Below are positions 1 to 7,330 of a stretch of DNA of 33,992 nt, one piece after another. Under the pieces are notes generated by a model that did no database searches, was not told the DNA's origin, and was given only the letters and a program-made list of their open reading frames with translations. Every line of letters begins with the position of its first letter. Position 1 is the first letter of the stretch. A program made the position numbers and the translations under genes. The stretch comes from Elusimicrobia bacterium GWC2_64_44 (GTDB lineage Bacteria; Elusimicrobiota; Elusimicrobia; Elusimicrobiales; UBA9959): positions 1 to 33,992 of the forward strand of contig MGUG01000006.1 in the NCBI GenBank assembly GCA_001799845.1, written 5' to 3'.

Positions 1-590
1 TCTTCCTTGTCCATCACCATGTTGTCGCGCAGGTAGTCGAAGCCCACCTCGTTGTTGGTGATGTAGGTGATGTCGCGGTTGTACATCTCGCGGCGCTCGT
101 CGTTGCGCATGTCGTGCTGCACGGAGCCCACGGTGAGGCCCAGGAACTCGTGCAGGGGGCCCATCCACTGGCTGTCGCGCTTGGCCAGGTAATCGTTGAC
201 GGTGACCACGTGCACGCCCTTGCCGGTCAAAGCGTTCAGGTAGGCGGGCAGGGTAGACACCAGCGTCTTGCCTTCTCCGGTGCGCATCTCGGCTATCTTG
301 CCGCTGTGCAGCACTATGCCGCCGATGAGCTGCACGTCGTAGTGGCGCATCTTCAGCACGCGCTTGCCGGCCTCGCGCACCACCGCGAAAGCCTCCGGCA
401 GCAGGTCGTCCAGGGTTTCGCCGTTGCCCAGGCGGGCCTTGAACTCGGGCGTCTTGGCCTTCAGTTCTTCGTCTGACAGTTTTGAAATTTCGGGCTCCAG
501 CGCGTTGATCCGGTCCACGATGGGCTGGATGGTCTTCATGGAGCGCAGGCTCTTGCTACCGATGATGGCTTCAACTAGTTTTTTGAGCAT
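1..590 (-). CDS. secA: Preprotein translocase ATPase SecA, N-terminal part (runs off the left edge)
   Basis: SecA is the cytoplasmic ATPase that drives preproteins through SecYEG. The minus strand from the ATG at 590 reads a standard SecA N-terminus: [13 protein letters not shown] at the start, the Walker A motif MRTGEGKT at residues 102-109 (Lys108), VNDYLAKRD, then the [13 protein letters not shown] block typical of nucleotide-binding domain 1. About 196 codons are present; the full protein would be around 850-1000 residues, so most of it lies outside the window. No strong Shine-Dalgarno precedes the ATG. It is transcribed away from the exported-protein genes to its right, several of which carry Sec-type signal peptides. 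Identity is secure from the motifs. Confidence 0.96.
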   Translation of the reverse strand, partial: MLKKLVEAIIGSKSLRSMKTIQPIVDRINALEPEISKLSDEELKAKTPEFKARLGNGETLDDLLPEAFAVVREAGKRVLKMRHYDVQLIGGIVLHSGKIAEMRTGEGKTLVSTLPAYLNALTGKGVHVVTVNDYLAKRDSQWMGPLHEFLGLTVGSVQHDMRNDERREMYNRDITYITNNEVGFDYLRDNMVMDKE

Positions 591-713
591 ATATTCACAT
601 TAAACAACTTTTAAACGCGTTTATAAATACCGTAAGGGGTCAAACAGAGAAGCCGAACAACTTTTCCGAGATGATCATCGCCACGGCGAGCAGGTTGCCG
701 ACGCTTAGCGCGG
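591..713. other. Intergenic region between divergent secA and the ClpP-like gene
   Basis: This AT-richer stretch must hold the secA promoter on the minus strand, but I find no convincing -35/-10 pair for it. The plus-strand promoter for the ClpP-like gene begins at 714. No small gene or structured RNA is evident. Confidence 0.5.
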
Positions 714-742
714 TTGACAATTTACGCCCCAAGGGCTATCAT
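714..742 (+). promoter_or_regulatory. Sigma70-type promoter of the ClpP-like gene
   Basis: A perfect -35 TTGACA (714-719) is followed by a 17-nt spacer and a -10 TATCAT (737-742). The expected start site near 749 leaves a roughly 20-nt leader carrying GGAGG (760-764) before the ATG at 769. It is one of the two best promoters in the window. Confidence 0.8.
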
Positions 743-768
743 TAATCCCGACAGGGAACGGAGGCACC

Positions 769-2100
769 ATGAAACTCTTCAATTACCTTTTAGCGGCGCT
801 GCTGTGCGGCGCGGGCGCGCTGGGCGCGGCGGCCCAGGAGCCGGCCGCGGCCAAACCCGCCGAGCCCAAAGTCGCGGCGGCCCCGCCCACCCCCGAGCAG
901 GCCGAGCTGACGAAACTTACCGCCGAAAACCAGCTGGCCGAGCAGCGGCTCAAGAAAAAGCTGCAGCAGGCCAACGCCGAGAAAGAGGAGCTGAAAGCCC
1001 AGCTCGAGCTGGAGCAGAGCCGCCAGCGCGTCAGAACCGCCGCGCTGGAGGCCGAACTGGCCCTGGCAGTCTCCGAGAACAAGCTTTCCGAAGAGAAGAA
1101 CAAAAAAGCCATGGCCGACCTGGCCCTGAAAATGGCGAAACTGAAGGCGGACAACGACCTGAAGGCGGAGGCCCAGCGCGCCGACGCGCTGGACGACACC
1201 AAAGAGCGCTTCGCGATGGACCTGGACATGAAGCGCCTGGACCTGGAGGAGCGCCGCCTGAAGGTAGAGAAGCTGCAGCTCGACTCCCGCATGGCCAGGC
1301 TCAACAGCGACCTCGACCTGCGCGCGAAAAAGAACGAGTGGAAGAAGGAAGCCAATACGGAGCCGGTCTACCTGGTCCAGCCGCTGAAGAACGGCACGCT
1401 GACCGTCAGCGACCGCCGCGTCCCGCTTAACGGCCCTATCCGCTACGGCACCGCCGACTTCGTCACCGAGCGCATCAGCTATTTCAACAATATCTCCACG
1501 CAGCCCGTCTTCCTGATCATCGACGAGTGCCCCGGCGGCTCCGTCACCGAGGGCTACTCCATCATCAAGGCCATGGAGAGCAGCCGCGCCCCCATCTACG
1601 TGGTGGTAAAATCCTACGCCGCCAGCATGGCCGCCATCATCACCACGCTGGCCGACAAGTCCTACATCTACCCGCACGCCCAGATTCTGCACCACCAGCC
1701 CTCCGGCCTGATGTTCGGCAACATCACGCAGCGCAAGGAGCAGCTGGAGTTCGCCCGCGAGATAGAGCGCCGCATCTTCACCCCGGTGGCCAAAAAAGCG
1801 GGGCTCACGCTGGAGGACTTCCGCAAGAAGATGTACGAGAACAACTCCGACGGCAACTGGCGCCTTTTCGGCGACAAGGCCGTGGATTACAAGTGGGTGG
1901 GCGGCCTCGTGGACCGCATCGAGGAGACCGGCGTGGTGAAGAACCCCGAGACCGCCAACGGCCGGCAGCTGCACGACATGGGCAGCCTGGAGCTGCAGGA
2001 AAAGGTCGACGAGAAGGGTCAGGCCTACGTGCAGCTGCCCCGGCCCAAGCACTTCGACATGTATTTCATCTACAACCCGGACAATTACTACCGCTTCTGA
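769..2100 (+). CDS. Exported ClpP-like serine protease with N-terminal coiled coil
   Basis: 443 residues. An N-terminal signal peptide (hydrophobic to about residue 20, ending GAAAQ) is followed by an Ala/Pro linker and a highly charged Lys/Glu/Leu coiled coil over about residues 45-195. The C-terminal half is a ClpP/crotonase-fold protease. SYAASMAA carries the probable nucleophile Ser286 (compare QAASMGA of ClpP) and ILHHQPSG the general base His309 (compare MIHQP). The catalytic Asp region reads NSDGNWRLFGDKAVDY, so the acidic residue is not cleanly aligned. GGSVTEGY resembles the ClpP GG-S oxyanion loop. Start is fixed by GGAGG four bases upstream. Fusion to a coiled coil and export distinguish it from cytosolic ClpP and recall envelope ClpP-like proteins. 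Substrate unknown. A strong terminator follows. Confidence 0.85.
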   Translation: MKLFNYLLAALLCGAGALGAAAQEPAAAKPAEPKVAAAPPTPEQAELTKLTAENQLAEQRLKKKLQQANAEKEELKAQLELEQSRQRVRTAALEAELALAVSENKLSEEKNKKAMADLALKMAKLKADNDLKAEAQRADALDDTKERFAMDLDMKRLDLEERRLKVEKLQLDSRMARLNSDLDLRAKKNEWKKEANTEPVYLVQPLKNGTLTVSDRRVPLNGPIRYGTADFVTERISYFNNISTQPVFLIIDECPGGSVTEGYSIIKAMESSRAPIYVVVKSYAASMAAIITTLADKSYIYPHAQILHHQPSGLMFGNITQRKEQLEFAREIERRIFTPVAKKAGLTLEDFRKKMYENNSDGNWRLFGDKAVDYKWVGGLVDRIEETGVVKNPETANGRQLHDMGSLELQEKVDEKGQAYVQLPRPKHFDMYFIYNPDNYYRF

Positions 2101-2114
2101 GCGGGCGGGTCGAA

Positions 2115-2141
2115 AGGCCGGGCGCGGGCCCGGCCTTTTTT
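2115..2141 (+). terminator. Rho-independent terminator of the ClpP-like gene
   Basis: A perfect 9-bp GC-rich stem (AGGCCGGGC / GCCCGGCCT) with a 4-nt loop is followed directly by TTTTTT. It lies 15 nt after the stop codon at 2100 and isolates this gene from the next transcription unit. Confidence 0.93.
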
Positions 2142-2146
2142 ATTAC

Positions 2147-2152
2147 TATAAT
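2147..2152 (+). promoter_or_regulatory. -10 box TATAAT just upstream of the zinc-ribbon gene
   Basis: Consensus TATAAT lies only 9 nt before the ATG at 2162 and immediately after the preceding terminator. No Shine-Dalgarno fits between it and the start codon, and no clear -35 is visible because that position falls in the terminator stem. If used, the transcript would begin within a few bases of the start codon. Confidence 0.55.
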
Positions 2153-2161
2153 TTCACCAGC

Positions 2162-2887
2162 ATGAAGGACGAGCTGGACCACCCCGACAATATCAAGTGC
2201 CCCTACTGCGGGGCGGACAACTCCGTGGAAAGCGTCTTCTGCGGCGCCTGCTACAAGAACCTGCAGGTGCCCAAGGAAGCGCGCGCCGAGGCCGCGGCCA
2301 GGCGCCTCCTGGCCGGCGCCGCAAAGGCCGCACCTCCCGCCGCCCCGGTGAGCGGGCCCGACGAGGCCCCCGCTGTGCGGCTCTGGGGCAGGGCCGCCAT
2401 CATCGCCGGGCTGTTCGCCTTCTACCTGCAGTGGCTGCGCAAGCCCAATTATTTTTCCTTCCTCGACTTCATCAATTTGGCCTTCCACGAGGCGGGCCAC
2501 GTCTTCCTGGGCTTCTTCGGCCGCTTCATCATGATGCTGGGCGGCACCATCTTCCAGCTGCTGCTGCCGGCGCTGTGCCTGCTGCAGCTGCGCCGCAAGC
2601 GCTCCAATATAGGCTGGCAGCTCTGCGTGTTCTGGATAGGCGAGAGCCTGCTCAATATCAGCATTTACGCCGGGGACGCCATCAAGCAGGAGCTGCCGCT
2701 GGTAGGCGGCGGCGAGCACGACTGGACCTACCTGCTGACCGAGCTCGGCCTGATAGCCCACACCCCCGCCGTGGCGAAGGCCATCTTCCTGCTCGGCTCC
2801 GCCGTGATCTTCTACAGCTTTTACCTGATAGGAATTGACGCCAAGAACCGCGAACCCTTCGAGCTGGGAGACCTGCAGCTGCGCTGA
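2162..2887 (+). CDS. Zinc-ribbon membrane protein with HEAGH metallopeptidase-like motif
   Basis: 241 residues. The N-terminus is a four-Cys zinc ribbon (CPYCG at 13-17, FCGAC with Cys27 and Cys30), then an Ala/Pro linker, then several membrane segments. FHEAGHVFLGFFG places an HExxH motif at 109-113 at the membrane interface, as in site-2-protease (M50)-type intramembrane enzymes. A later GEHDW segment (about 180-184) is a possible third-ligand site. I infer a membrane zinc metallopeptidase or a relative; substrate unknown. It lacks the usual NPDG motif of M50 proteins, so this is a family-level guess. The next gene starts 2 nt after its stop, indicating co-transcription. Confidence 0.65.
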   Translation: MKDELDHPDNIKCPYCGADNSVESVFCGACYKNLQVPKEARAEAAARRLLAGAAKAAPPAAPVSGPDEAPAVRLWGRAAIIAGLFAFYLQWLRKPNYFSFLDFINLAFHEAGHVFLGFFGRFIMMLGGTIFQLLLPALCLLQLRRKRSNIGWQLCVFWIGESLLNISIYAGDAIKQELPLVGGGEHDWTYLLTELGLIAHTPAVAKAIFLLGSAVIFYSFYLIGIDAKNREPFELGDLQLR

Positions 2888-2889
2888 CC

Positions 2890-3816
2890 ATGAAAACCGC
2901 CACCCTGATACTGCTGTTCGCTTTCCCGCTCTCCGCCGCCGCGCAGGGCATGTTCGTCCCCGACGGGCTGGGCCGCGCCGACCTGGGCAGGCCCTGGATA
3001 AACGCCGGGGCCGGCTACTCCGACGCCGGGGGCCTGACCAAACGCTCTGCCAGTCTGAACTCCGGCACGCCGCTCGGCTCAGCCGGCGGGGCCAAATTCT
3101 CGCTGAACGCGGCCTTCGCCCACAACCGCATCCTCGAGGACGGCTGGCTGCCGCCGGAGCTTTACGACGCCGGACTGCAGCTCTCCGTGCGCGGCGAGAA
3201 GAACTTTTTCACCGCCGGGCTCAGGTCCAGCTCCGACCGGCCCTTCAACTCCATGAACGAGACCGACGTCTCGGCCAACTACGCCCGGACCATCAGCAAC
3301 AGCGGGCCGCATTCCTGGACGGCGGGCCTCACCTACTCCACGCGCCGCAGCTTCGCGCGGCATATCCCATTCCCCTACGTGGCCTACAATTACAATTCGG
3401 AAAAATTCTCCTTCCGCCTGCCTTTCTCCGTCTCCTGGCGGCCGGAAAAGAAGTACGAATTCTCCGCCGCCTACATGCCCCCGAAATACGGCCAGATCTC
3501 GGCGTCGCTCAAGGCCTCCCGGGCGCTCACGCTGAAGGCCGAGTTCGTGCTGAGCGCGGCGCAGTACGACCTGGCCGGCAGGGCCGACAAGAAAGACTCG
3601 GTCTTCGTGGAGCAGCCCGGCGCCGGCCTGCGCACCTCCTACCGGGCCGCGGACGGCTGGGCGTTCTCCCTATATACCGGCTGTACGCTCGGCGGCAGGT
3701 ATTACCGCGGCAGGACCTACGATAATTACCGCGACAAGGTGCACCTGGGCGGCGCCCCGGCCGTCAGCCTGGGCCTGACGCGCCTGTTCGGCTTGCCCCT
3801 TCGGCCTAACAAATAA
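2890..3816 (+). CDS. Exported protein, probable outer-membrane beta-barrel
   Basis: 308 residues. A clear signal peptide (MKTATLILLFAFPLSAAAQG) precedes a body rich in alternating polar/hydrophobic segments with aromatic girdle residues (WTAGLTYSTRRSF, KFSFRLPFSVSW, YEFSAAYMPPKYG, WAFSLYTGCTLGG), which is the look of a transmembrane beta-barrel. The chain ends SLGLTRLFGLPLRPNK, not a canonical terminal aromatic. The start lies two bases after the upstream stop, implying coupling to the HEAGH membrane protein. I do not recognise a named family; a porin-like or OmpA-like barrel is the structural inference only. Confidence 0.6.
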   Translation: MKTATLILLFAFPLSAAAQGMFVPDGLGRADLGRPWINAGAGYSDAGGLTKRSASLNSGTPLGSAGGAKFSLNAAFAHNRILEDGWLPPELYDAGLQLSVRGEKNFFTAGLRSSSDRPFNSMNETDVSANYARTISNSGPHSWTAGLTYSTRRSFARHIPFPYVAYNYNSEKFSFRLPFSVSWRPEKKYEFSAAYMPPKYGQISASLKASRALTLKAEFVLSAAQYDLAGRADKKDSVFVEQPGAGLRTSYRAADGWAFSLYTGCTLGGRYYRGRTYDNYRDKVHLGGAPAVSLGLTRLFGLPLRPNK

Positions 3817-3831
3817 AGGGCAGAACGGCCC

Positions 3832-3860
3832 TGTTGCAGTCCGCCCGCGCGCGTTATAAT
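3832..3860 (+). promoter_or_regulatory. Promoter with TATAAT six bases before the next start codon
   Basis: TATAAT at 3855-3860 with a loose -35 TGTTGC at 3832-3837 (17-nt spacer). The ATG at 3867 is 6 nt after the -10, where transcription would be expected to start, and no Shine-Dalgarno is present. This suggests a leaderless mRNA. Confidence 0.6.
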
Positions 3861-3866
3861 TAATAC

Positions 3867-4463
3867 ATGCTGAAATACGCGCTCGTCTTTCTTTTGACCG
3901 CCCCCGCCGCCGCCGCAGATTTCGACCTGAACTCCCTGAAAGTCTCCGACCTCGCACCGGCCGCCGCACAGGAAATTACGCCCGCGCCCGCCGACAAGGC
4001 GAGCTACATACAGCTGACCTCCTCCATCAAGATGAAGATGGATAAAGAGAAAGGCGAGCTGACCATCGGCTTCCCCAAAGCCGCTTTCGGCGACGCGGAG
4101 CCCGGCGACAAGGCCCACCTGTTCGTAAAAATGACGCGCGGCCTGCCCGCCCCGGCCATTTCCTGGGCCACCGTGCTGTGCTCCAACGGGCACTTCCTCG
4201 GCTACAAGGGCTCCAATCTGAATCTGCCCGAGCAGAGCGGCTCTTTCTCCATCAGCGAAACACTGGCCCTCGGCTCACCCAAGCAGCTCATAGCGCGCAC
4301 CCACCCCTGGCTGGCCGGCGACCTGGCCGACCTGGAGCAGGTCTGCTCGGACGGCTTCCTGGAAAAAATGAAAGACGCCCGCGCCGAAACCCTGCCGCAG
4401 CAGCTCGGCGATTTCTCCTTCACCTACACCCCCAAAAAGAACACCCTCAAAGTTAAGTGGTAA
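3867..4463 (+). CDS. Small exported protein of unknown function with post-signal DFDLNSL motif
   Basis: 198 residues. A short signal peptide (MLKYALVFLLTAPAAAA) is followed at once by DFDLNSLKVSDL, strikingly like the DFNLNSLNAADV that follows the signal peptide of the clostripain-type protease at 33336. The remainder has no motif I recognise. Two Cys (about residues 94 and 154) could form a disulfide after export, and SSIKMKMDKEKGELTIGFPKAAF and the closing segment look beta-rich. It appears to have its own promoter. Function unknown; possibly the shared N-terminal segment is a propeptide or sorting signal. Confidence 0.75.
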   Translation: MLKYALVFLLTAPAAAADFDLNSLKVSDLAPAAAQEITPAPADKASYIQLTSSIKMKMDKEKGELTIGFPKAAFGDAEPGDKAHLFVKMTRGLPAPAISWATVLCSNGHFLGYKGSNLNLPEQSGSFSISETLALGSPKQLIARTHPWLAGDLADLEQVCSDGFLEKMKDARAETLPQQLGDFSFTYTPKKNTLKVKW

Positions 4464-4484
4464 AACCGCCACGGCGGGAATTTG

Positions 4485-4490
4485 TATAAT
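4485..4490 (+). promoter_or_regulatory. -10 box TATAAT upstream of the first CgeB-like gene
   Basis: Consensus TATAAT sits 22 nt after the preceding stop codon. A TTG at 4482 in frame with the next gene lies inside this box and so cannot be its start if the promoter is real. The first in-frame ATG is at 4557. No -35 match is visible. Confidence 0.5.
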
Positions 4491-4556
4491 TCTTTAACTA
4501 TATTAGAGGGTGGGCGCACGCGCAGAGCGGAAGCCGGCCCCGCATTTTCACAGCGC

Positions 4557-5753
4557 ATGCAGAATTATTTCAAAGATAAGAACGTCCTGGCCCTTTACCC
4601 GGCCGAAGACAGCGGTTTCCCCATGCGCTTCGACCCTTTCAGGCCGTATTTCAAATCCCTGCGCCTGCTGAACTACGCGAGAACCAGCCACACCCTGGGC
4701 ATCCGGGGCGCCGAGAGCGAGATACGCCGGCTGATAGCGGAAGAGAAGATAGACATCCTTCTCTGCTGCCCCTTCGCCAGCGACTACCAGCTCTCGGTGG
4801 AGTTCTTCGCCTCGCTGCGTCCTTCGGTAAAGATCATTTTCTGGTTCTTCGACGACCCTATCCACTTCGAGAGCTACAACCGCTATTACGCACAGGCCGC
4901 CGACGCCGTGATAACCACCGACCACTGCGTGATGAGCGCCTACCGGCGCCTCGAGATCCCCGCCGTGGTCTGCATGGACCTGACGGCCGGCAACAAGTAC
5001 TTTCCCGTCGCCGTGGAGAAAGACATAGACGTCTCCTTTATCGGCGACATGCGCAAGCGCGGCAGGCAGGAATACCTGGACTACCTGCTCAAGGCCGGCG
5101 TCGACGCGCGCGCCTACGGGCGCGGCAGCGCCAACGGCTACCTGCCCGCCGGCAAGATCTCCGAGTATTTCTGCCGCAGCCGCATCAACCTCAATTTCAG
5201 CCAGATCGGCACCCTCGACTGGAAGAACTCCGACGAGCCGCTGCTCAACCGCGTGCGGCAGAACACCGGCCGGCCCCGCGAGGTGGCCATCACCGGCGCC
5301 TTCTGCCTGACCGAGTACTCGCCCTCCCTGGACAAGATGTTCGTACCCGGAGAGGAAACCGATTTTTTCCGCACCCCGGAAGAGCTGCTGGAAAAGGTAC
5401 GGTTCTACCTGGCCAACCCCGGGAAGCGGGAGGCGATGGCGCGCGCCGCGCAGGCCCGCACGCAGAAAGACCACCTTGAAAGCGCCTACATACCGCGGAC
5501 CCTCGGGGCGCTGGGCGACATCCTGGCCGCGCCGGCGCCGGGTTCCTGGCCGGTCTACCTCAGCTTTGCCTTCAAGGCCCGGGAGGTCAACAGCCGCACC
5601 TTCTCGATGTTCGTCATGCTCAAACTGCTGCGCCCTCTCGCCGCCCTGGAAACCTTCCTGCTGCTGTTCCGCCACGGCCCGCTGGCCTTCCTGTCGGGCT
5701 TTCCGCGCGGGCTGGCGCGGGCCGCCCGCACCGCTCTCTCCAGAACCGGATGA
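4557..5753 (+). CDS. CgeB-like glycosyltransferase (GT-B fold)
   Basis: 398 residues from ATG 4557; an in-frame TTG at 4482 falls in the promoter. The protein has the CgeB/DUF3880 layout: an N-terminal Rossmann-like half with FWFFDDP (about 120-126), then the hallmark second half IDVSFIGDMRKRGR, AYGRG, RINLNFSQIG, and the donor-site block VAITGAFCLTEYSP with PGEETDFF. Proteins of this type transfer sugars during surface polysaccharide or maturation-glycan synthesis; the donor and acceptor cannot be read from sequence. It is paralogous to the protein at 9850, with the same blocks in the same order. Its stop overlaps the flippase start in ATGA, so the two are probably translationally coupled. 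Confidence 0.82.
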   Translation: MQNYFKDKNVLALYPAEDSGFPMRFDPFRPYFKSLRLLNYARTSHTLGIRGAESEIRRLIAEEKIDILLCCPFASDYQLSVEFFASLRPSVKIIFWFFDDPIHFESYNRYYAQAADAVITTDHCVMSAYRRLEIPAVVCMDLTAGNKYFPVAVEKDIDVSFIGDMRKRGRQEYLDYLLKAGVDARAYGRGSANGYLPAGKISEYFCRSRINLNFSQIGTLDWKNSDEPLLNRVRQNTGRPREVAITGAFCLTEYSPSLDKMFVPGEETDFFRTPEELLEKVRFYLANPGKREAMARAAQARTQKDHLESAYIPRTLGALGDILAAPAPGSWPVYLSFAFKAREVNSRTFSMFVMLKLLRPLAALETFLLLFRHGPLAFLSGFPRGLARAARTALSRTG

Positions 5754-7330
5754 CCACCAACCTTAAAATAGCCAGAGCCTACACCGTGCTGATGGCCGCC
5801 AGCGTGGCGGGGCACGCCCTCTCCCTGTTCAAGGAGATGCTGGGCGCCAGCTACTTCGGCGTCTCGGCCAAGATGGACGCTTTCTACGCCGCCATGACCA
5901 TCCCGAATCTGGTCAACAGCGTGCTGCTCTCTCCCTTCGTCATAATTTTCGTACCCATCCTGGTGAAGTACCGCTCCAAGGACCCGGCGCAGGCGAGCCG
6001 CATCATCAGCTCGGTCTCCAACGTCATCCTCTGCGGCCTGGGCGCGGCGGCGGTGGTCTCCTTCTTTTTCCCCGGCGCCCTGATCGCGCTGGCCTCCCCC
6101 GGCCTGGACGCCGGCACCGCCGCGGACGCGGCAAAGATGCTGCGCATCCTGAGCGCGGCCATCGTCTTCACCGGGGCGGCCAACATCCTGACCGGCGTCA
6201 TCAACGCCTACGAACATTTCCTGCTGCCCGCCGTCTCCGGCATGTTCATCACGCTCTGCACCATCTTCTTCATGCTCTTCTTCACCCAGCGGGTCGGGGT
6301 CTTCGTGCTGGGCTGGGGGCTGCTGGCCGGCACGGCGCTGCAGGCGCTCTTCCTGTGGCCCTGCGCCAAAAAGCAGGGCTTCTCTTACACGCCGGTCTTC
6401 GACGTAGACCACCCGGAGATCCGCAAAGCCCTTAACATGGCGCTGATCTTCCTGCTGATAACCGTCATCAGCGGGCTCAACATGGCGGCCAACCGCTTCA
6501 TGGCCTCCTGGCTGCCGGAAGGCAGCATCGCGGCCCTGGCCTACGCCGACAAGCTGGTGCAGGTGCCGCTGGTCATCTTCTCGGGGGCCATCGCCACCTC
6601 CATCTACCCCTTCCTCTCCGCGCAGGCGGCCGAGAACAAGCTCGACGAGATCCGCGCCACGGTCTCCCTCAGCATGCGGATGTCGGGCTTCATCTTCATC
6701 CCGCTGGCCGGCGCCATGATGGTCCTGGCCCGCCCCGCCATAGAGCTGCTCTTCCAGCGCGGCGCCTTCGATCCCGCGGCTACCGCGCTGACCGCCAGCG
6801 TGTTCATATTCTACTCGCTGCAGCTCTTCTCCACGGCGCCGGTGGCGGTGATGCAGCGGCTGCTCTTCGCTTACCAGGACTTCTCCGCCATCCTCAAGAT
6901 AATCGTCGTAAGCCTGACCCTGACCCTGGCGCTCAACTTCGCCTTCATCAAGCTCATGTCCCCGCCGGCCTGCGGCATCGCGCTGGCCACTTCCCTGGGC
7001 GGGTTCGCCGCCGCGCTGATGTATTTCTACGCCGTCAAGCGCAGGCTGGGCAGCCTGCACGGCCTGGCTATACTCGCCTCCTTCGCGCGGGTGACGGCCC
7101 TGGCCGCGGTCTCCAGCCTGACCGTCCGCCTGGCGCATAACCAGCTCTACGCGATAGTGCCGCCCACCGTGCCCGGCTTTGCGGCGGCCCTCGCGCTGGC
7201 CTCCGCCGCCGGGGCGGCGGTCTTCATCGCGCTCGCGGCCTTCTTCAGGCTGCAGGAATTCACCAAGGTCCAGCACCTGACCATGACCAAGCTGAAGCCG
7301 CTGCTCAACTGGTGGAGGCCGGCGGTATGA
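5750..7330 (+). CDS. murJ: MurJ/MviN-family lipid-linked glycan flippase
   Basis: 526 residues, the usual MurJ length, with 12 to 14 hydrophobic segments. Family hallmarks are the N-terminal KEMLGASYFGVSAKMDAFYAAMTIPN, FVIIFVPI, the central LAYADKLVQVPLVIFSGAIATSIYPFLS, and RPAIELLFQRGAFDP, which match MurJ (compare the QRGxFD element). MurJ moves lipid II across the inner membrane; relatives within glycan clusters may carry other undecaprenyl-linked units. Its position between a glycosyltransferase and a radical SAM gene leaves open whether this is the housekeeping MurJ or a dedicated exporter. The start overlaps the upstream gene by 4 nt (ATGA), and the stop overlaps the next start in the same way. 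Confidence 0.85.
   Translation: MTTNLKIARAYTVLMAASVAGHALSLFKEMLGASYFGVSAKMDAFYAAMTIPNLVNSVLLSPFVIIFVPILVKYRSKDPAQASRIISSVSNVILCGLGAAAVVSFFFPGALIALASPGLDAGTAADAAKMLRILSAAIVFTGAANILTGVINAYEHFLLPAVSGMFITLCTIFFMLFFTQRVGVFVLGWGLLAGTALQALFLWPCAKKQGFSYTPVFDVDHPEIRKALNMALIFLLITVISGLNMAANRFMASWLPEGSIAALAYADKLVQVPLVIFSGAIATSIYPFLSAQAAENKLDEIRATVSLSMRMSGFIFIPLAGAMMVLARPAIELLFQRGAFDPAATALTASVFIFYSLQLFSTAPVAVMQRLLFAYQDFSAILKIIVVSLTLTLALNFAFIKLMSPPACGIALATSLGGFAAALMYFYAVKRRLGSLHGLAILASFARVTALAAVSSLTVRLAHNQLYAIVPPTVPGFAAALALASAAGAAVFIALAAFFRLQEFTKVQHLTMTKLKPLLNWWRPAV
7314..7318 (+). promoter_or_regulatory. Shine-Dalgarno GGAGG fixing the radical SAM start at 7327
   Basis: GGAGG lies 8 nt upstream of the ATG at 7327. 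The alternative GTG at 7312 would overlap this site, so 7327, which also gives the ATGA overlap with murJ, is preferred. Confidence 0.75.

Noticed and set aside
714..1430. Long Arg/Gly/Ala-rich reading frames overlapping the ClpP-like gene in other frames
   Set aside because: Their composition is the usual product of reading high-GC genes out of frame. The 769 gene has promoter, Shine-Dalgarno, signal peptide and catalytic motifs.
4482..4556. N-terminal extension of the first CgeB-like protein from TTG 4482
   Set aside because: The TTG lies within the TATAAT box, and the extra residues show no resemblance to the family.
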